From the NCBI GenBank assembly GCA_011065005.1, contig JAAKFP010000114.1, forward strand, positions 1 to 7,604: a stretch of DNA of 7,604 bases. The letters are read 5' to 3'. This DNA comes from Chlamydiota bacterium (GTDB lineage: Bacteria > Chlamydiota > Chlamydiia > Chlamydiales > Waddliaceae). This document shows, piece by piece, positions 1 to 6,013 of the stretch (positions within the stretch are counted from its first letter, which is position 1; every line of letters starts with the position of its first letter). Made by a program: the position numbers and the translations under genes. The notes under the pieces were generated by a model. It was not told the origin of the DNA and ran no database searches. It saw only the letters and a program-made list of their open reading frames with translations.

Positions 1-74
1 ATGATAAATACATTTATTTAGCTACTAAGGATTAGTTGGTTGTGAAAAATCCAACCGGATTTTGTTCCCATAGA

Positions 75-142
75 GATTTGCGCCTCGCAACTGAAGAGCT
101 ATAACAGCCTAAATGTAAAGGTTGTTTCTTCTAGCCTCCTTA
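75..142 (+). repeat. Dispersed repeat, copy 1 (direct)
   Basis: This stretch aligns without gaps to 235-302 at an exact offset of 160 bases; I count roughly two thirds of positions identical. The shared blocks are GATTTGCGCCT at the start, CTGAAG-GCT, AAATGTA and TCCTTA at the end. It is an older, diverged copy of the repeat that forms the palindrome at 142-302. No reading frame of note crosses it, and its function is unknown. Confidence 0.65.
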
Positions 143-302
143 GGAACCGTGCAAAAATAACTTGCACATTTCTGATATCACAGCATCTTCATCTGCTACG
201 TTGCAAATCCTTGAAAACTAAGAAGTTGGCTGCGGATTTGCGCCTTACAGCTGAAGCGCTGTGATATCAGAAATGTATAACTTATTTTTGCACAGTTCCT
301 TA
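142..302. repeat. Large imperfect palindrome made of two inverted repeat copies
   Basis: The left arm (about 142-210) is the reverse complement of the right arm (about 234-302), with a loop of about 23 bases. The best-matched 43-base block runs from GCTGTGATATCAG to GTTCCT and has about four mismatches. The outer-loop ends GCAAATCC (203-210) and GGATTTGC (234-241) pair perfectly. The right arm is also a direct copy of 75-142, so three units of one repeat family lie here. A palindrome of this kind can be a miniature mobile element or a large RNA hairpin. No transposase or CRISPR character is seen. Confidence 0.75.
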
Positions 303-312
303 AGAATAATCG

Positions 313-341
313 TTGCCTGAAACTCTGTTGAATCGTAATAT
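313..341 (+). promoter_or_regulatory. Possible sigma70-type promoter for the small lipoprotein
   Basis: TTGCCT at 313-318 and TAATAT at 336-341 are separated by 17 bases. Each hexamer matches four of six consensus positions. The pair lies just outside the palindrome and about 45 bases before the chosen start codon. It is a weak match in an AT-rich region and could be chance. Confidence 0.3.
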
Positions 342-384
342 GTTCCTTTTCAAGCACGATCACTCCGGATCCAAGGAGCACATC

Positions 385-564
385 ATGGAAAAGTCAAAAT
401 GTTTTCTTAGGATAACACTCTGTGCTAGCATTGCACTCTTAATGCTCTCTGGTTGTTATAAAATGCCAGCCGCTGGCGAATATTCGGCAATCCCCGCAAC
501 AAACAACCCTGATGTTTGTGGAGATCGTGGCCCCCCAAGCTGGATGCCTAGTGCAGGTTTTTAG
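385..564 (+). CDS. Small putative lipoprotein, function unknown
   Basis: This encodes a 59-residue protein I do not recognise. It has a basic N-terminus (MEKSK), a hydrophobic stretch at residues 8-21 and a lipobox LSGC at 21-24, so signal peptidase II would be expected to leave a lipid-modified Cys24. The mature part is about 36 residues and rich in Pro, Ala and Gly, with one further Cys at 45 in a CGDRGPP stretch. The ATG at 385 is chosen because AAGGAG lies at 373-378 and the signal peptide begins there; an upstream in-frame ATG at 313 would add 24 polar residues before it and has no ribosome site. Chlamydiae have small cysteine-containing envelope lipoproteins such as OmcA, but this protein lacks their many cysteines and I would not equate them. 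It stands alone, 91 bases before csrA. Confidence 0.6.
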   Translation: MEKSKCFLRITLCASIALLMLSGCYKMPAAGEYSAIPATNNPDVCGDRGPPSWMPSAGF

Positions 565-655
565 TGCCGGAGGCTTTTTTGATATAGACGCTCTCTTCAA
601 CGAGACGTGATGATAGCGAAACACTGTTATGAAACTTGATTTATGAGGATAAAAT

Positions 656-853
656 ATGCTGGTGCTGACGAGAAAGTCTGAAGAAAAAATTACAATTGGC
701 AGAGAGAAGAAAATTGTTATCACAGTACTGAAAATCCAAGGCGACAAAGTCTCTATAGGTATAGAAGCTGATAAAGAGACTCCCATCTTTCGGAATGAAC
801 TAATTGAAGGGGAAAGTTTCGAAATTGAACAAGTAAAAATGGAAGTACGATGA
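656..853 (+). CDS. csrA: Carbon storage regulator CsrA
   Basis: CsrA is a small homodimeric RNA-binding protein that binds GGA motifs in mRNA leaders and alters translation or stability. The 65-residue product has the usual length and the family opening MLVLTRK, followed by EKITIG (residues 10-15), the VSIGIEA strand (32-38) and the FRNEL segment (45-49). The latter supplies the basic RNA-contact residue (R46, equivalent to R44 of E. coli), alongside R6 near the N-terminus. The C-terminal tail after residue 52 is Glu-rich. GAGGA at 645-649 lies 6 bases before the ATG. The stop overlaps the next start by 4 nt (ATGA), so translation of the two is probably coupled. The family assignment is firm; the targets cannot be read from this window. 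Confidence 0.95.
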   Translation: MLVLTRKSEEKITIGREKKIVITVLKIQGDKVSIGIEADKETPIFRNELIEGESFEIEQVKMEVR

Positions 854-1332
854 TCAAAGTAACCCTAGACTCTCTCCAAGAGTACCTACGAAAGAAGAAG
901 CATGACGTCCAGCTCCAAAAAGAAACGCAGCAACTGTATATCATTTTGAAGATCGAAGGAAAAGAGTTTCCCCTATTTCTGCGGATCTTCGAGCAAAGCG
1001 AGCTTCTACAGCTTCTGGTCTTCATGCCCACACCCATTAAACCTGGCACCCATGCCGACGTGGCCAGACTTCTGCACTTACTCAACAAAGAATTAGACAT
1101 TCCAGGTTTTGGTATGGATGAAAACACTCACCTTGCCTTCTACCGTTGCATGCTGCCTATTCCAGGAAAGAAAATTGATGAAACCCTTTTCGATGCCTAC
1201 CTCAAATCGATCGAACTGATCTGTGAGTCTATCACCGCCCCTGTTTTTGCTGTCGCCAGCGGCCTTGCCACGTATCAGGAGATCCTGCAAAAAGCTAAAG
1301 AGAGCGTTGAGAAAAATAAATTCAAACCCTAA
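850..1332 (+). CDS. YbjN-like / type III secretion chaperone-like protein
   Basis: The product is a 160-residue acidic soluble protein without signal peptide or membrane segments. Its layout is an N-terminal helix (about 3-17), beta strands around 28-60 (LYIILKIEGKEFPLFLRIF, LLQLLVFMP), a helix at about 69-82 (ADVARLLHLLNKEL), further strands around GFGMDENTHLAFYRCML (87-103), and a long C-terminal helical region (108-155). This order resembles the YbjN family, whose fold is close to that of class I type III secretion chaperones. In C. trachomatis the gene beside dnaQ_1 is, from memory, CT260, a protein of similar size that has been discussed as chaperone-like. The 4-nt overlap with csrA suggests coupled expression. 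The family assignment rests on pattern only, and no partner or effector is visible here. Confidence 0.6.
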   Translation: MIKVTLDSLQEYLRKKKHDVQLQKETQQLYIILKIEGKEFPLFLRIFEQSELLQLLVFMPTPIKPGTHADVARLLHLLNKELDIPGFGMDENTHLAFYRCMLPIPGKKIDETLFDAYLKSIELICESITAPVFAVASGLATYQEILQKAKESVEKNKFKP

Positions 1333-1350
1333 GGGAGTTTCTTTTACATC

Positions 1351-2043
1351 ATGGCTACGCGACCCATCTACTACGATACAGAAACTACAGGAATTAAATC
1401 CGATAAAGATCACATCATTGAGATCGCCGCCTACGATCCAGTAAATGATCGTTCCTTTGAAGAACTGGTTAATCCAGGACGCCCCATACCTCCCGAAGCT
1501 ACAGCGATTCATCATATCACCGACGAAATGGTTTCAAAGTGTTCCGATTTCTCTGAGATCGGAAAAAAATTCGTCGACTTTTGTGATGGAGATGTTGTTC
1601 TAATCGCACATAACAATGACAATTTTGATCTCCACTTCCTGAGGAATGAATTCAAAAGGAACGATCTTGCCATGCCGTCGTGGCGATTTCTTGACTCTCT
1701 CAAATGGGCTAGGCGCTATCGCCCCGACCTCCCCCGCCACTCATTGCAATTTCTACGTGAAATCTATGGAATTCAAGCGAATAATGCCCATAGAGCTTTG
1801 GATGACGTCATTGTTCTTTACAAAGTTTTCTGTCTGATGATCGATGACCTCACTATCGAGGAAGCAATCACACTTCTCAACACCCCTCGAGCTATTACGA
1901 TGATGCCTTTTGGGAAATATCAAGGCAAACCCCTGAAAGAAGTCCCCAAAGACTACATCCAATGGCTCTCTTCTAATGGCGCCTTCGAAAAATCGGAAAA
2001 CGAAGAGCTACGCAGCAGCTTCGAAAAGCTAGGCGTTCTTTAA
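1351..2043 (+). CDS. dnaQ: DnaQ-like 3'-5' exonuclease with C-terminal DUF3820 domain
   Basis: This is a DEDDh-type exonuclease of 230 residues, cytoplasmic, acting on 3' ends of DNA or RNA. Exo I is YDTETTG (D9, E11), Exo II is the HNNDNFDLHFL stretch (D93), and Exo III is NAHRALDDV (H147, D152), so all catalytic residues are present. Residues about 184-228 (MMPFGKYQGKPLKEVPKDYI then WL) form a DUF3820 module, a short domain of unknown role often found after such exonucleases. The length and architecture match chlamydial DnaQ_1 (CT261 in C. trachomatis). It may be a proofreading subunit of DNA polymerase III, or a separate repair or RNA exonuclease; sequence alone does not decide. GGGAG at 1333-1337 directly follows the upstream stop and lies 13 bases before the ATG. 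The 18-base gap suggests one operon with csrA and the YbjN-like gene. Confidence 0.9.
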   Translation: MATRPIYYDTETTGIKSDKDHIIEIAAYDPVNDRSFEELVNPGRPIPPEATAIHHITDEMVSKCSDFSEIGKKFVDFCDGDVVLIAHNNDNFDLHFLRNEFKRNDLAMPSWRFLDSLKWARRYRPDLPRHSLQFLREIYGIQANNAHRALDDVIVLYKVFCLMIDDLTIEEAITLLNTPRAITMMPFGKYQGKPLKEVPKDYIQWLSSNGAFEKSENEELRSSFEKLGVL

Positions 2044-2091
2044 CGATTTGGGAGTACGGGGACTTGTCACCGTTCAGCTCCCGACCCAATC

Positions 2092-2181
2092 ACCGCGAAG
2101 ATCGCGAAGAAAACGAAGAAAACGCGAAGTTTTATCAAATAATCTTCGCTTGTCCTCTGTTTTCTTCGCGTTCTTCGCGGT
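2092..2181. repeat. Long intergenic hairpin repeat (CTTCGCG type)
   Basis: The left arm 2092-2114 and right arm 2159-2181 are 23 bases each and inverted, with a single mismatch (ACCGCGAAGA-T/A-CGCGAAGAAAAC). An inner stem pairs GCGAAG 2124-2129 with CTTCGC 2144-2149 around a 14-base AT-rich loop. The sequence is built from repeated CGCGAAGAA units. Similar CTTCGCGTTCTTCGCGG motifs occur as dispersed intergenic repeats in many unrelated bacteria. There is no clean T-run directly after the stem, so an intrinsic-terminator role downstream of dnaQ is possible but not shown. Confidence 0.75.
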
Positions 2182-2221
2182 TAACAGATAGAGATGAGCG
2201 GTTACTCACCATTTTGTTAGA

Positions 2222-2250
2222 TTGACAAAAATGCGTAACGCCCTTTAACT
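2222..2250 (+). promoter_or_regulatory. Possible promoter of the secreted-protein gene
   Basis: A perfect TTGACA -35 box stands at 2222-2227, followed after 17 bases by TTAACT (2245-2250), which matches only three of six -10 positions. Its position 35 bases before the ATG at 2285 and just after the hairpin repeat suits a separate promoter for that gene. The weak -10 box keeps this tentative. Confidence 0.4.
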
Positions 2251-2284
2251 TTAATTACAAAACCAACCTTATAAAGGTATATCA

Positions 2285-2920
2285 ATGTACAAGTTTATCA
2301 TTTACATTCTTCCTGTCGTTGTAGCAATTTCACCCACCTTCGCGGAAGAAGAGATTAGCCTGCCTATACAGACAACCCCAAAAGCGATCAATCTACAAAT
2401 TCAAGAAGAAATTGAATCTCCACTGACAAAAAAGAACGATTTACAGTTGTTAGATGTGCTGGATCATCATTGGATTCATCAGCTTTCAAATATAAATGAA
2501 AATGATCATCAAATTATGTTAGAAGATGGGTCTACTTGGGAAATTGGCTGGTGGTGGCATTTTAGAGTGCAAAATTGGGATCAAGCAGACACAATTGTCT
2601 TGACCTTCGACAAGGGTTCTGTATTTAACAGGGTAAAAATAAGAAACGTTAGTAAAGGAAGTACGGCATGGGGTAATCTGTATTCCTCTCCTCAAGTGGA
2701 TTCTCCAAATCTACAATGGGTACAATCTGTGGAAGATCATTTCTCTACAATTGTATTAAATGATGGGTGCCGTGTTAAGAGTTCTCATCCGGGCATCTTT
2801 AAAGATTGGAAGGAAGAAGATATTGTGATTACCGCAAGAGTCGAAGGTAAAAAAACACCTTACGCTTTATGGAATGTTTTTACTTGGACGATCGTCTGGA
2901 ACTTAACAATAGACGATTAA
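2285..2920 (+). CDS. Secreted Trp-rich protein with internal duplication, function unknown
   Basis: The product has 211 residues. A classic signal peptide (MYKFIIYILPVVVAISPTFA, cleavage after A20) implies export to the periplasm or beyond. After an acidic linker (21-56) come two related units. Unit 1 (about 63-131) reads W..QL ... IMLEDGSTWEI ... W98 ... DTIVLT ... NVSKGSTAWGNL. Unit 2 (about 145-208) reads W..SV ... IVLNDGCRV ... W175 ... DIVITA ... LWNVFTWTIVWNL. The common plan is a beta strand ending in a DG turn, a Trp about 15 residues later, a D-I-V strand, and a final N..T..W strand, suggesting two small beta domains. There is one Cys (162). AAAGG at 2273-2277 is the ribosome site. 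The gene looks more AT-rich than its neighbours and lies between repeat-rich spacers. I do not recognise a named family. Confidence 0.8.
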   Translation: MYKFIIYILPVVVAISPTFAEEEISLPIQTTPKAINLQIQEEIESPLTKKNDLQLLDVLDHHWIHQLSNINENDHQIMLEDGSTWEIGWWWHFRVQNWDQADTIVLTFDKGSVFNRVKIRNVSKGSTAWGNLYSSPQVDSPNLQWVQSVEDHFSTIVLNDGCRVKSSHPGIFKDWKEEDIVITARVEGKKTPYALWNVFTWTIVWNLTIDD

Positions 2921-2944
2921 CCCAAATTTGGACGATCTAGGACG

Positions 2945-2966
2945 TTGGTGGATTAATCACCACCAA
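2945..2966. repeat. Short hairpin in the convergent spacer
   Basis: TTGGTGG (2945-2951) and CCACCAA (2960-2966) form a perfect 7-bp stem around an 8-base AT-rich loop. It lies 25 bases after the stop of the secreted-protein gene. No T-run follows on either strand, so it is a doubtful intrinsic terminator. Confidence 0.5.
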
Positions 2967-2995
2967 GCACACCGACTCGACTTTCGACATTTGGA

Positions 2996-3014
2996 TTCAG
3001 CCTGAAAGGCTGAA
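2996..3014. repeat. REP-like hairpin in the convergent spacer
   Basis: TTCAGCCT (2996-3003) and AGGCTGAA (3007-3014) pair perfectly over 8 bp around a GAA loop. It lies between the convergent ends of the secreted-protein gene and queC. Repetitive palindromes with a CAGCCTGAAAGGCTG core are familiar to me from other bacterial genomes, so this may be one unit of a dispersed family. It lacks the T-run of an intrinsic terminator but could still slow converging transcription. Confidence 0.55.
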
Positions 3015-3051
3015 AGTGCAACAGCCCTCTCTGTGAGCTCTTGTGTTCTCT

Positions 3052-3074
3052 GTGGTGAATTACGCAACAAAGCC
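3052..3074 (-). mobile_element. Solo terminal inverted repeat of an IS5/IS903-type element
   Basis: Read on the minus strand this begins GGCTTTGTTGCGTAATTC and matches the terminus at 7051-7073 at 21 of 23 positions. GGCTTTGTTG is the typical outer end of IS903-group (IS5 family) elements. Weaker similarity may continue inward to about 3026. The outer end points towards queC, whose stop codon lies 4 bases away. No transposase and no second end are found beside it, so it is a remnant. A CTCTGTGAGCTCTTGTGTTCTCTGTGG stretch (split across 3028-3055) adjoins or overlaps it and resembles another widespread intergenic repeat. Confidence 0.65.
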
Positions 3075-3078
3075 AGAT

Positions 3079-3762
3079 CTAGTAAGGAAGGAGAGCTTCG
3101 GGGTGGGCTTTGGAGAACTGACGGATTCCCTCATTTCTGAGCTTACAGGCAGGACATGCCATACACCCTTTTTGGGGGAGCCCTTCGTAACAGGTGATGG
3201 TTTCTTTCAGGAGAAAGTTGAGGATACCTAGTTTTTCGGCAAGCTCCAAGGTTTCTTTTTTTGTCATCTTGACGAGAGGTGTGAGAATCTCAAAGGTGGG
3301 ATCTGCAAGATCTTGCCTCAGGATCTCCTGTTTTAAGTCCATATAGGCTCTAGAGCAGTCTCGGTATCCTGAGTTGGCCTCTTCTATTTCCATCACACCC
3401 ATATAAATACAGTGGACCCCAAGATGATGAGCATGGATAGCTCCCAATCGTGCCATAAGCCCATTTCTACCGGTGACGAGCGTATTCGGAGGTTGGTCGG
3501 GCAAATGTTCGATGGGGATTTTGGAATTCATCAGGGCATTGTCTGTAAGTTCTTGTAAACAATCGATGTTGACGACTGCATGTTCGACGCCCCATTCTCG
3601 ACAGATCATTGCAGCTTTTTCGAGCTCCAAGGAGTGTCTTTGCTGATAGGTGAAGGAGAGACTAAGGGTGTCGTGGTTCCCGAACTCCCGGAGTGCTAGC
3701 GCTAAGCATAGTGAGGAATCCATGCCCCCTGAATGTATAACAAGAGCTTTCTTCTTTCTCAT
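3079..3762 (-). CDS. queC: 7-cyano-7-deazaguanine synthase QueC
   Basis: QueC converts 7-carboxy-7-deazaguanine to preQ0 with ammonia and ATP, a step of queuosine biosynthesis for tRNA. The 227-residue product has the PP-loop SGGMDSS (11-17), the YQQRH motif (39-43), the NTLVTGRN segment (93-100), and a four-cysteine zinc site, C191-x8-C200-x2-C203-x2-C206, followed by LRNEGI. Length and domain order are typical. Compared with E. coli QueC, VPGRN is VTGRN and the TDFSGYPDC loop is replaced by EEANSGYRDC, so the protein is somewhat divergent near the substrate site. The ATG shares one base with the msbA stop (TAATG), making it the last gene of the accA operon. The other preQ0 genes are not in this window. 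Confidence 0.9.
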   Translation of the reverse strand: MRKKKALVIHSGGMDSSLCLALALREFGNHDTLSLSFTYQQRHSLELEKAAMICREWGVEHAVVNIDCLQELTDNALMNSKIPIEHLPDQPPNTLVTGRNGLMARLGAIHAHHLGVHCIYMGVMEIEEANSGYRDCSRAYMDLKQEILRQDLADPTFEILTPLVKMTKKETLELAEKLGILNFLLKETITCYEGLPQKGCMACPACKLRNEGIRQFSKAHPEALLPY

Positions 3763-5681
3763 TATTCCGCTATAGAATGTTTATGCATGACGTCCCACAT
3801 CTGTTTAAATCCGTGGCATGTTTTGAGAAGCTGATCTTTGGTCCCTTCTGCTATTTTTTCTCCATCTTCCAGGTAGATGATTTTGTCGGCATCTTCGATT
3901 GTGGTGAGGCGATGAGCAATAATAATTTGGGTCATCTGACCCCGTAGTTCCTTTATCGCTGTTTTAATAGAATTTTCACTCACATTATCTAGAGAGGATG
4001 TCGCTTCATCCATAATCAGAATAGGAGCATCTTTTACTAGGGCTCGAGCAATCGCAAGGCGTTGTTGCTGCCCTCCGGAGAGATTTTTTCCATATTCTGA
4101 TAATTCTGTGTGGTATCCTTCGGGCAGCTTCCGGATGAACTCATCAGCGTGTGCTCTCTTAGCAGCATCAACAATTTGGGACTGAGAAAACGGCCTACCA
4201 AAAGAAATATTTTCTGAAACGGTGTCGAGGAAGAGAAATGGTTTCTGGGGAACAAAAGCGATTTTCTCTCGAAGGGATTTCTGTGTATAAGTATTGATGG
4301 GCTTGCCGTCGATCCGTATTTCCCCTTCCTGAACCTCATAAAGGCGGGGAAGAAGCTGAACAACAGTGGATTTACCCGCTCCAGTTGGGCCAACTATGGC
4401 TACGGTTTGCCCTTTATTGATCCTAAAGCTGAGGTTTTTGATGACCCATTGCTCATTGTAACGGAAACTTACTTTGTCGAATTCGATTTCTTTTTGGAAA
4501 TCTGTAAGGGTTTCAGCGCCATCATGGTCGACGATTTGCGGTTGAATGGACATCACTTCAAACAATCGGTCTGCAGCTGAAATACCTCTTTGGATGTGGC
4601 TGTTTTCTTCGGCGAACTTTTTCACCGGCTCATAAAAAACATAGAGAAGCCCACAGAAGAAGAAAACTTCCGCCACGCTCATTTTCAGAACATACAATCC
4701 CCACATTAGAGCAATCGACAGAAAAGACATCCCTATCGTGTGAACAATAGGCCTAGAAGAAAGATCATAGCGAGCGCTTTTCTTTTCAAGGTCGGCCATC
4801 CGTTGGTTTTGCTCTTTATATTTTTTCAGAGAAAAATCTTCCATAGCAAACATTTTCACTGTTTGTATTCCTGCTAAGAAGTCGATCAGTACAGAAGCAA
4901 ACTTCTCCTGATTCTGCTGGATTTGCTTCGAGATTTTCCTCACTTTTCTAGAGATGTAAACGATGGGAATAATGATCGCTGGCAGCCCTAGAAAAACGAT
5001 CAGAGACAGCTGCCAGGATGTCAAAAAGCAAAGCGTTAAGGTTGTTATGACAGTAAACGGTGTCTGCAAGTAGTTGACTAATACTGAAGTAACCGCATCT
5101 CCTATTAATGCAGCATCACCAACCACTCTTGAGGATAGCGTCCCAATGTTATATTTCTGATAAAATTCCATGGGAAGGGATTGAATATGCTCAAAATATT
5201 CCTGTCTTAAGTCGCGACTGACTCGAATTGCTAGTATGCGTGTACTAAAACGATGGGAAAACAATGTTACTGCTTTTAGCAGAGCTACAAAGACTAGAGC
5301 TATGGCAAGGTTTTTGAGATTTCCAGAGACCGGAAAGTATCCGTCGAGAAAGTTGATCACCTGTTGAATACGGTCAGGACTTTTAACACGTTTGAAAAAC
5401 TTCTTGGTATCATTCTTAGTAATAATATCTTTATCTGTGGTAGCAACCTCATCCCACCGCTTTTTCACCTCTCCTCGAGATATCTCCTCGGTTCGCTGCA
5501 ACACACCATCTTTTTCTGGTGCGAATAGCTCGAAAAAATCGGGTCCTTTCTTAGTTATGACCCCAAGAGCCAGAATTTCAAGCTGAGATGCCAGCGTTAA
5601 AAAACACATCGCTAAAATGCTAAAGGTAATCAGAAGACGTTGTTTCGGGTTTTTGAAAGCGGCAAGAAAAAGTTTTTTCAT
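3762..5681 (-). CDS. msbA: ABC exporter, MsbA-like lipid A/LPS flippase
   Basis: This is a half-transporter of 639 residues with a membrane domain fused to an ATPase, expected to act as a homodimer in the inner membrane. Membrane segments are visible at about 17-42, 123-142, 206-240 (two segments) and 312-350 (two segments). The ATPase has Walker A GPTGAGKST (431-439), Q-loop Q479, signature LSGGQ (534-538), Walker B ILIMDEA (554-560) and switch H590, so it looks active. In chlamydiae the gene next to accA is annotated msbA, which favours lipid A-core flipping, though drug or lipid export by related transporters cannot be excluded. The first external loop (about 43-120) is unusually long and charged, with EF-hand-like stretches. 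It starts inside the stop of the ytxJ-like gene (ATGA) and overlaps queC. Confidence 0.9.
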   Translation of the reverse strand: MKKLFLAAFKNPKQRLLITFSILAMCFLTLASQLEILALGVITKKGPDFFELFAPEKDGVLQRTEEISRGEVKKRWDEVATTDKDIITKNDTKKFFKRVKSPDRIQQVINFLDGYFPVSGNLKNLAIALVFVALLKAVTLFSHRFSTRILAIRVSRDLRQEYFEHIQSLPMEFYQKYNIGTLSSRVVGDAALIGDAVTSVLVNYLQTPFTVITTLTLCFLTSWQLSLIVFLGLPAIIIPIVYISRKVRKISKQIQQNQEKFASVLIDFLAGIQTVKMFAMEDFSLKKYKEQNQRMADLEKKSARYDLSSRPIVHTIGMSFLSIALMWGLYVLKMSVAEVFFFCGLLYVFYEPVKKFAEENSHIQRGISAADRLFEVMSIQPQIVDHDGAETLTDFQKEIEFDKVSFRYNEQWVIKNLSFRINKGQTVAIVGPTGAGKSTVVQLLPRLYEVQEGEIRIDGKPINTYTQKSLREKIAFVPQKPFLFLDTVSENISFGRPFSQSQIVDAAKRAHADEFIRKLPEGYHTELSEYGKNLSGGQQQRLAIARALVKDAPILIMDEATSSLDNVSENSIKTAIKELRGQMTQIIIAHRLTTIEDADKIIYLEDGEKIAEGTKDQLLKTCHGFKQMWDVMHKHSIAE

Positions 5682-6013
5682 GATGTTTGATGCTTATGCG
5701 ATTCTATCGCTTGTTGGGTTATCGCTCCATGAGATGTGGTCCAAATTGCGTTTCCTTCATAATATTGAATTAATTGAGGGCTTTCATGTTTTATTTTGGA
5801 AACCTTTTCCAAAAAGCCTGAAACATTTCGATGTGCAAAAAGATCGATATACGCGCAGTCGACATCGGGATGATTCTCTGCAAACGCTTTAAATTCAGAA
5901 AATGCGTCCGAACTTGTCGGACAATGTACGCTATGTTTAAATAAGAATAAGTCTACCGGTCCATTCCCCTCGATCATCGCCAACAGCTGGGATTCGCTGG
6001 TTATCTCAATCAT
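5678..6013 (-). CDS. ytxJ: YtxJ-like monothiol bacilliredoxin family protein (DUF2847)
   Basis: A 111-residue thioredoxin-fold protein without signal peptide. The key stretch [16 protein letters not shown] (23-38) is the hallmark of the YtxJ family, with a single active-site Cys31 in CPTS where classic thioredoxins have CxxC. The second diagnostic stretch, [19 protein letters not shown] (77-95), includes the cis-proline region (P79) and a conserved SH. A further Cys53 lies in the VDCAYIDL strand. In Firmicutes and Bacteroidetes such proteins are linked to bacillithiol and are thought to remove bacillithiol from proteins; whether this organism makes bacillithiol is not shown here. Start and stop overlap accA and msbA by 4 nt each, so it is translated within the lipid operon. 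Confidence 0.85.
   Translation of the reverse strand: MIEITSESQLLAMIEGNGPVDLFLFKHSVHCPTSSDAFSEFKAFAENHPDVDCAYIDLFAHRNVSGFLEKVSKIKHESPQLIQYYEGNAIWTTSHGAITQQAIESHKHQTS

Noticed and set aside
75..302. Repeats near the left edge as a CRISPR array
   Set aside because: There are only three copies, two inverted, with no regular spacers and no cas genes.
562..582. GCC-GGA-GGC followed by TTTTTT as a terminator after the lipoprotein gene
   Set aside because: The stem is only 3 bp, too short for a credible intrinsic terminator, although the T-run is suggestive.
439..1127. Minus-strand reading frames opposite the lipoprotein, csrA and the YbjN-like gene
   Set aside because: They lack ribosome sites and familiar motifs, and they overlap well-supported forward genes.
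3043..3231. 62-codon plus-strand frame starting in the spacer and running into queC
   Set aside because: It is antisense to the conserved zinc-site region of queC and has no ribosome site.
4037..4393. 118-codon minus-strand frame within the msbA ATPase region
   Set aside because: It overlaps the Walker A and signature motifs of msbA in another frame and has no motif of its own.
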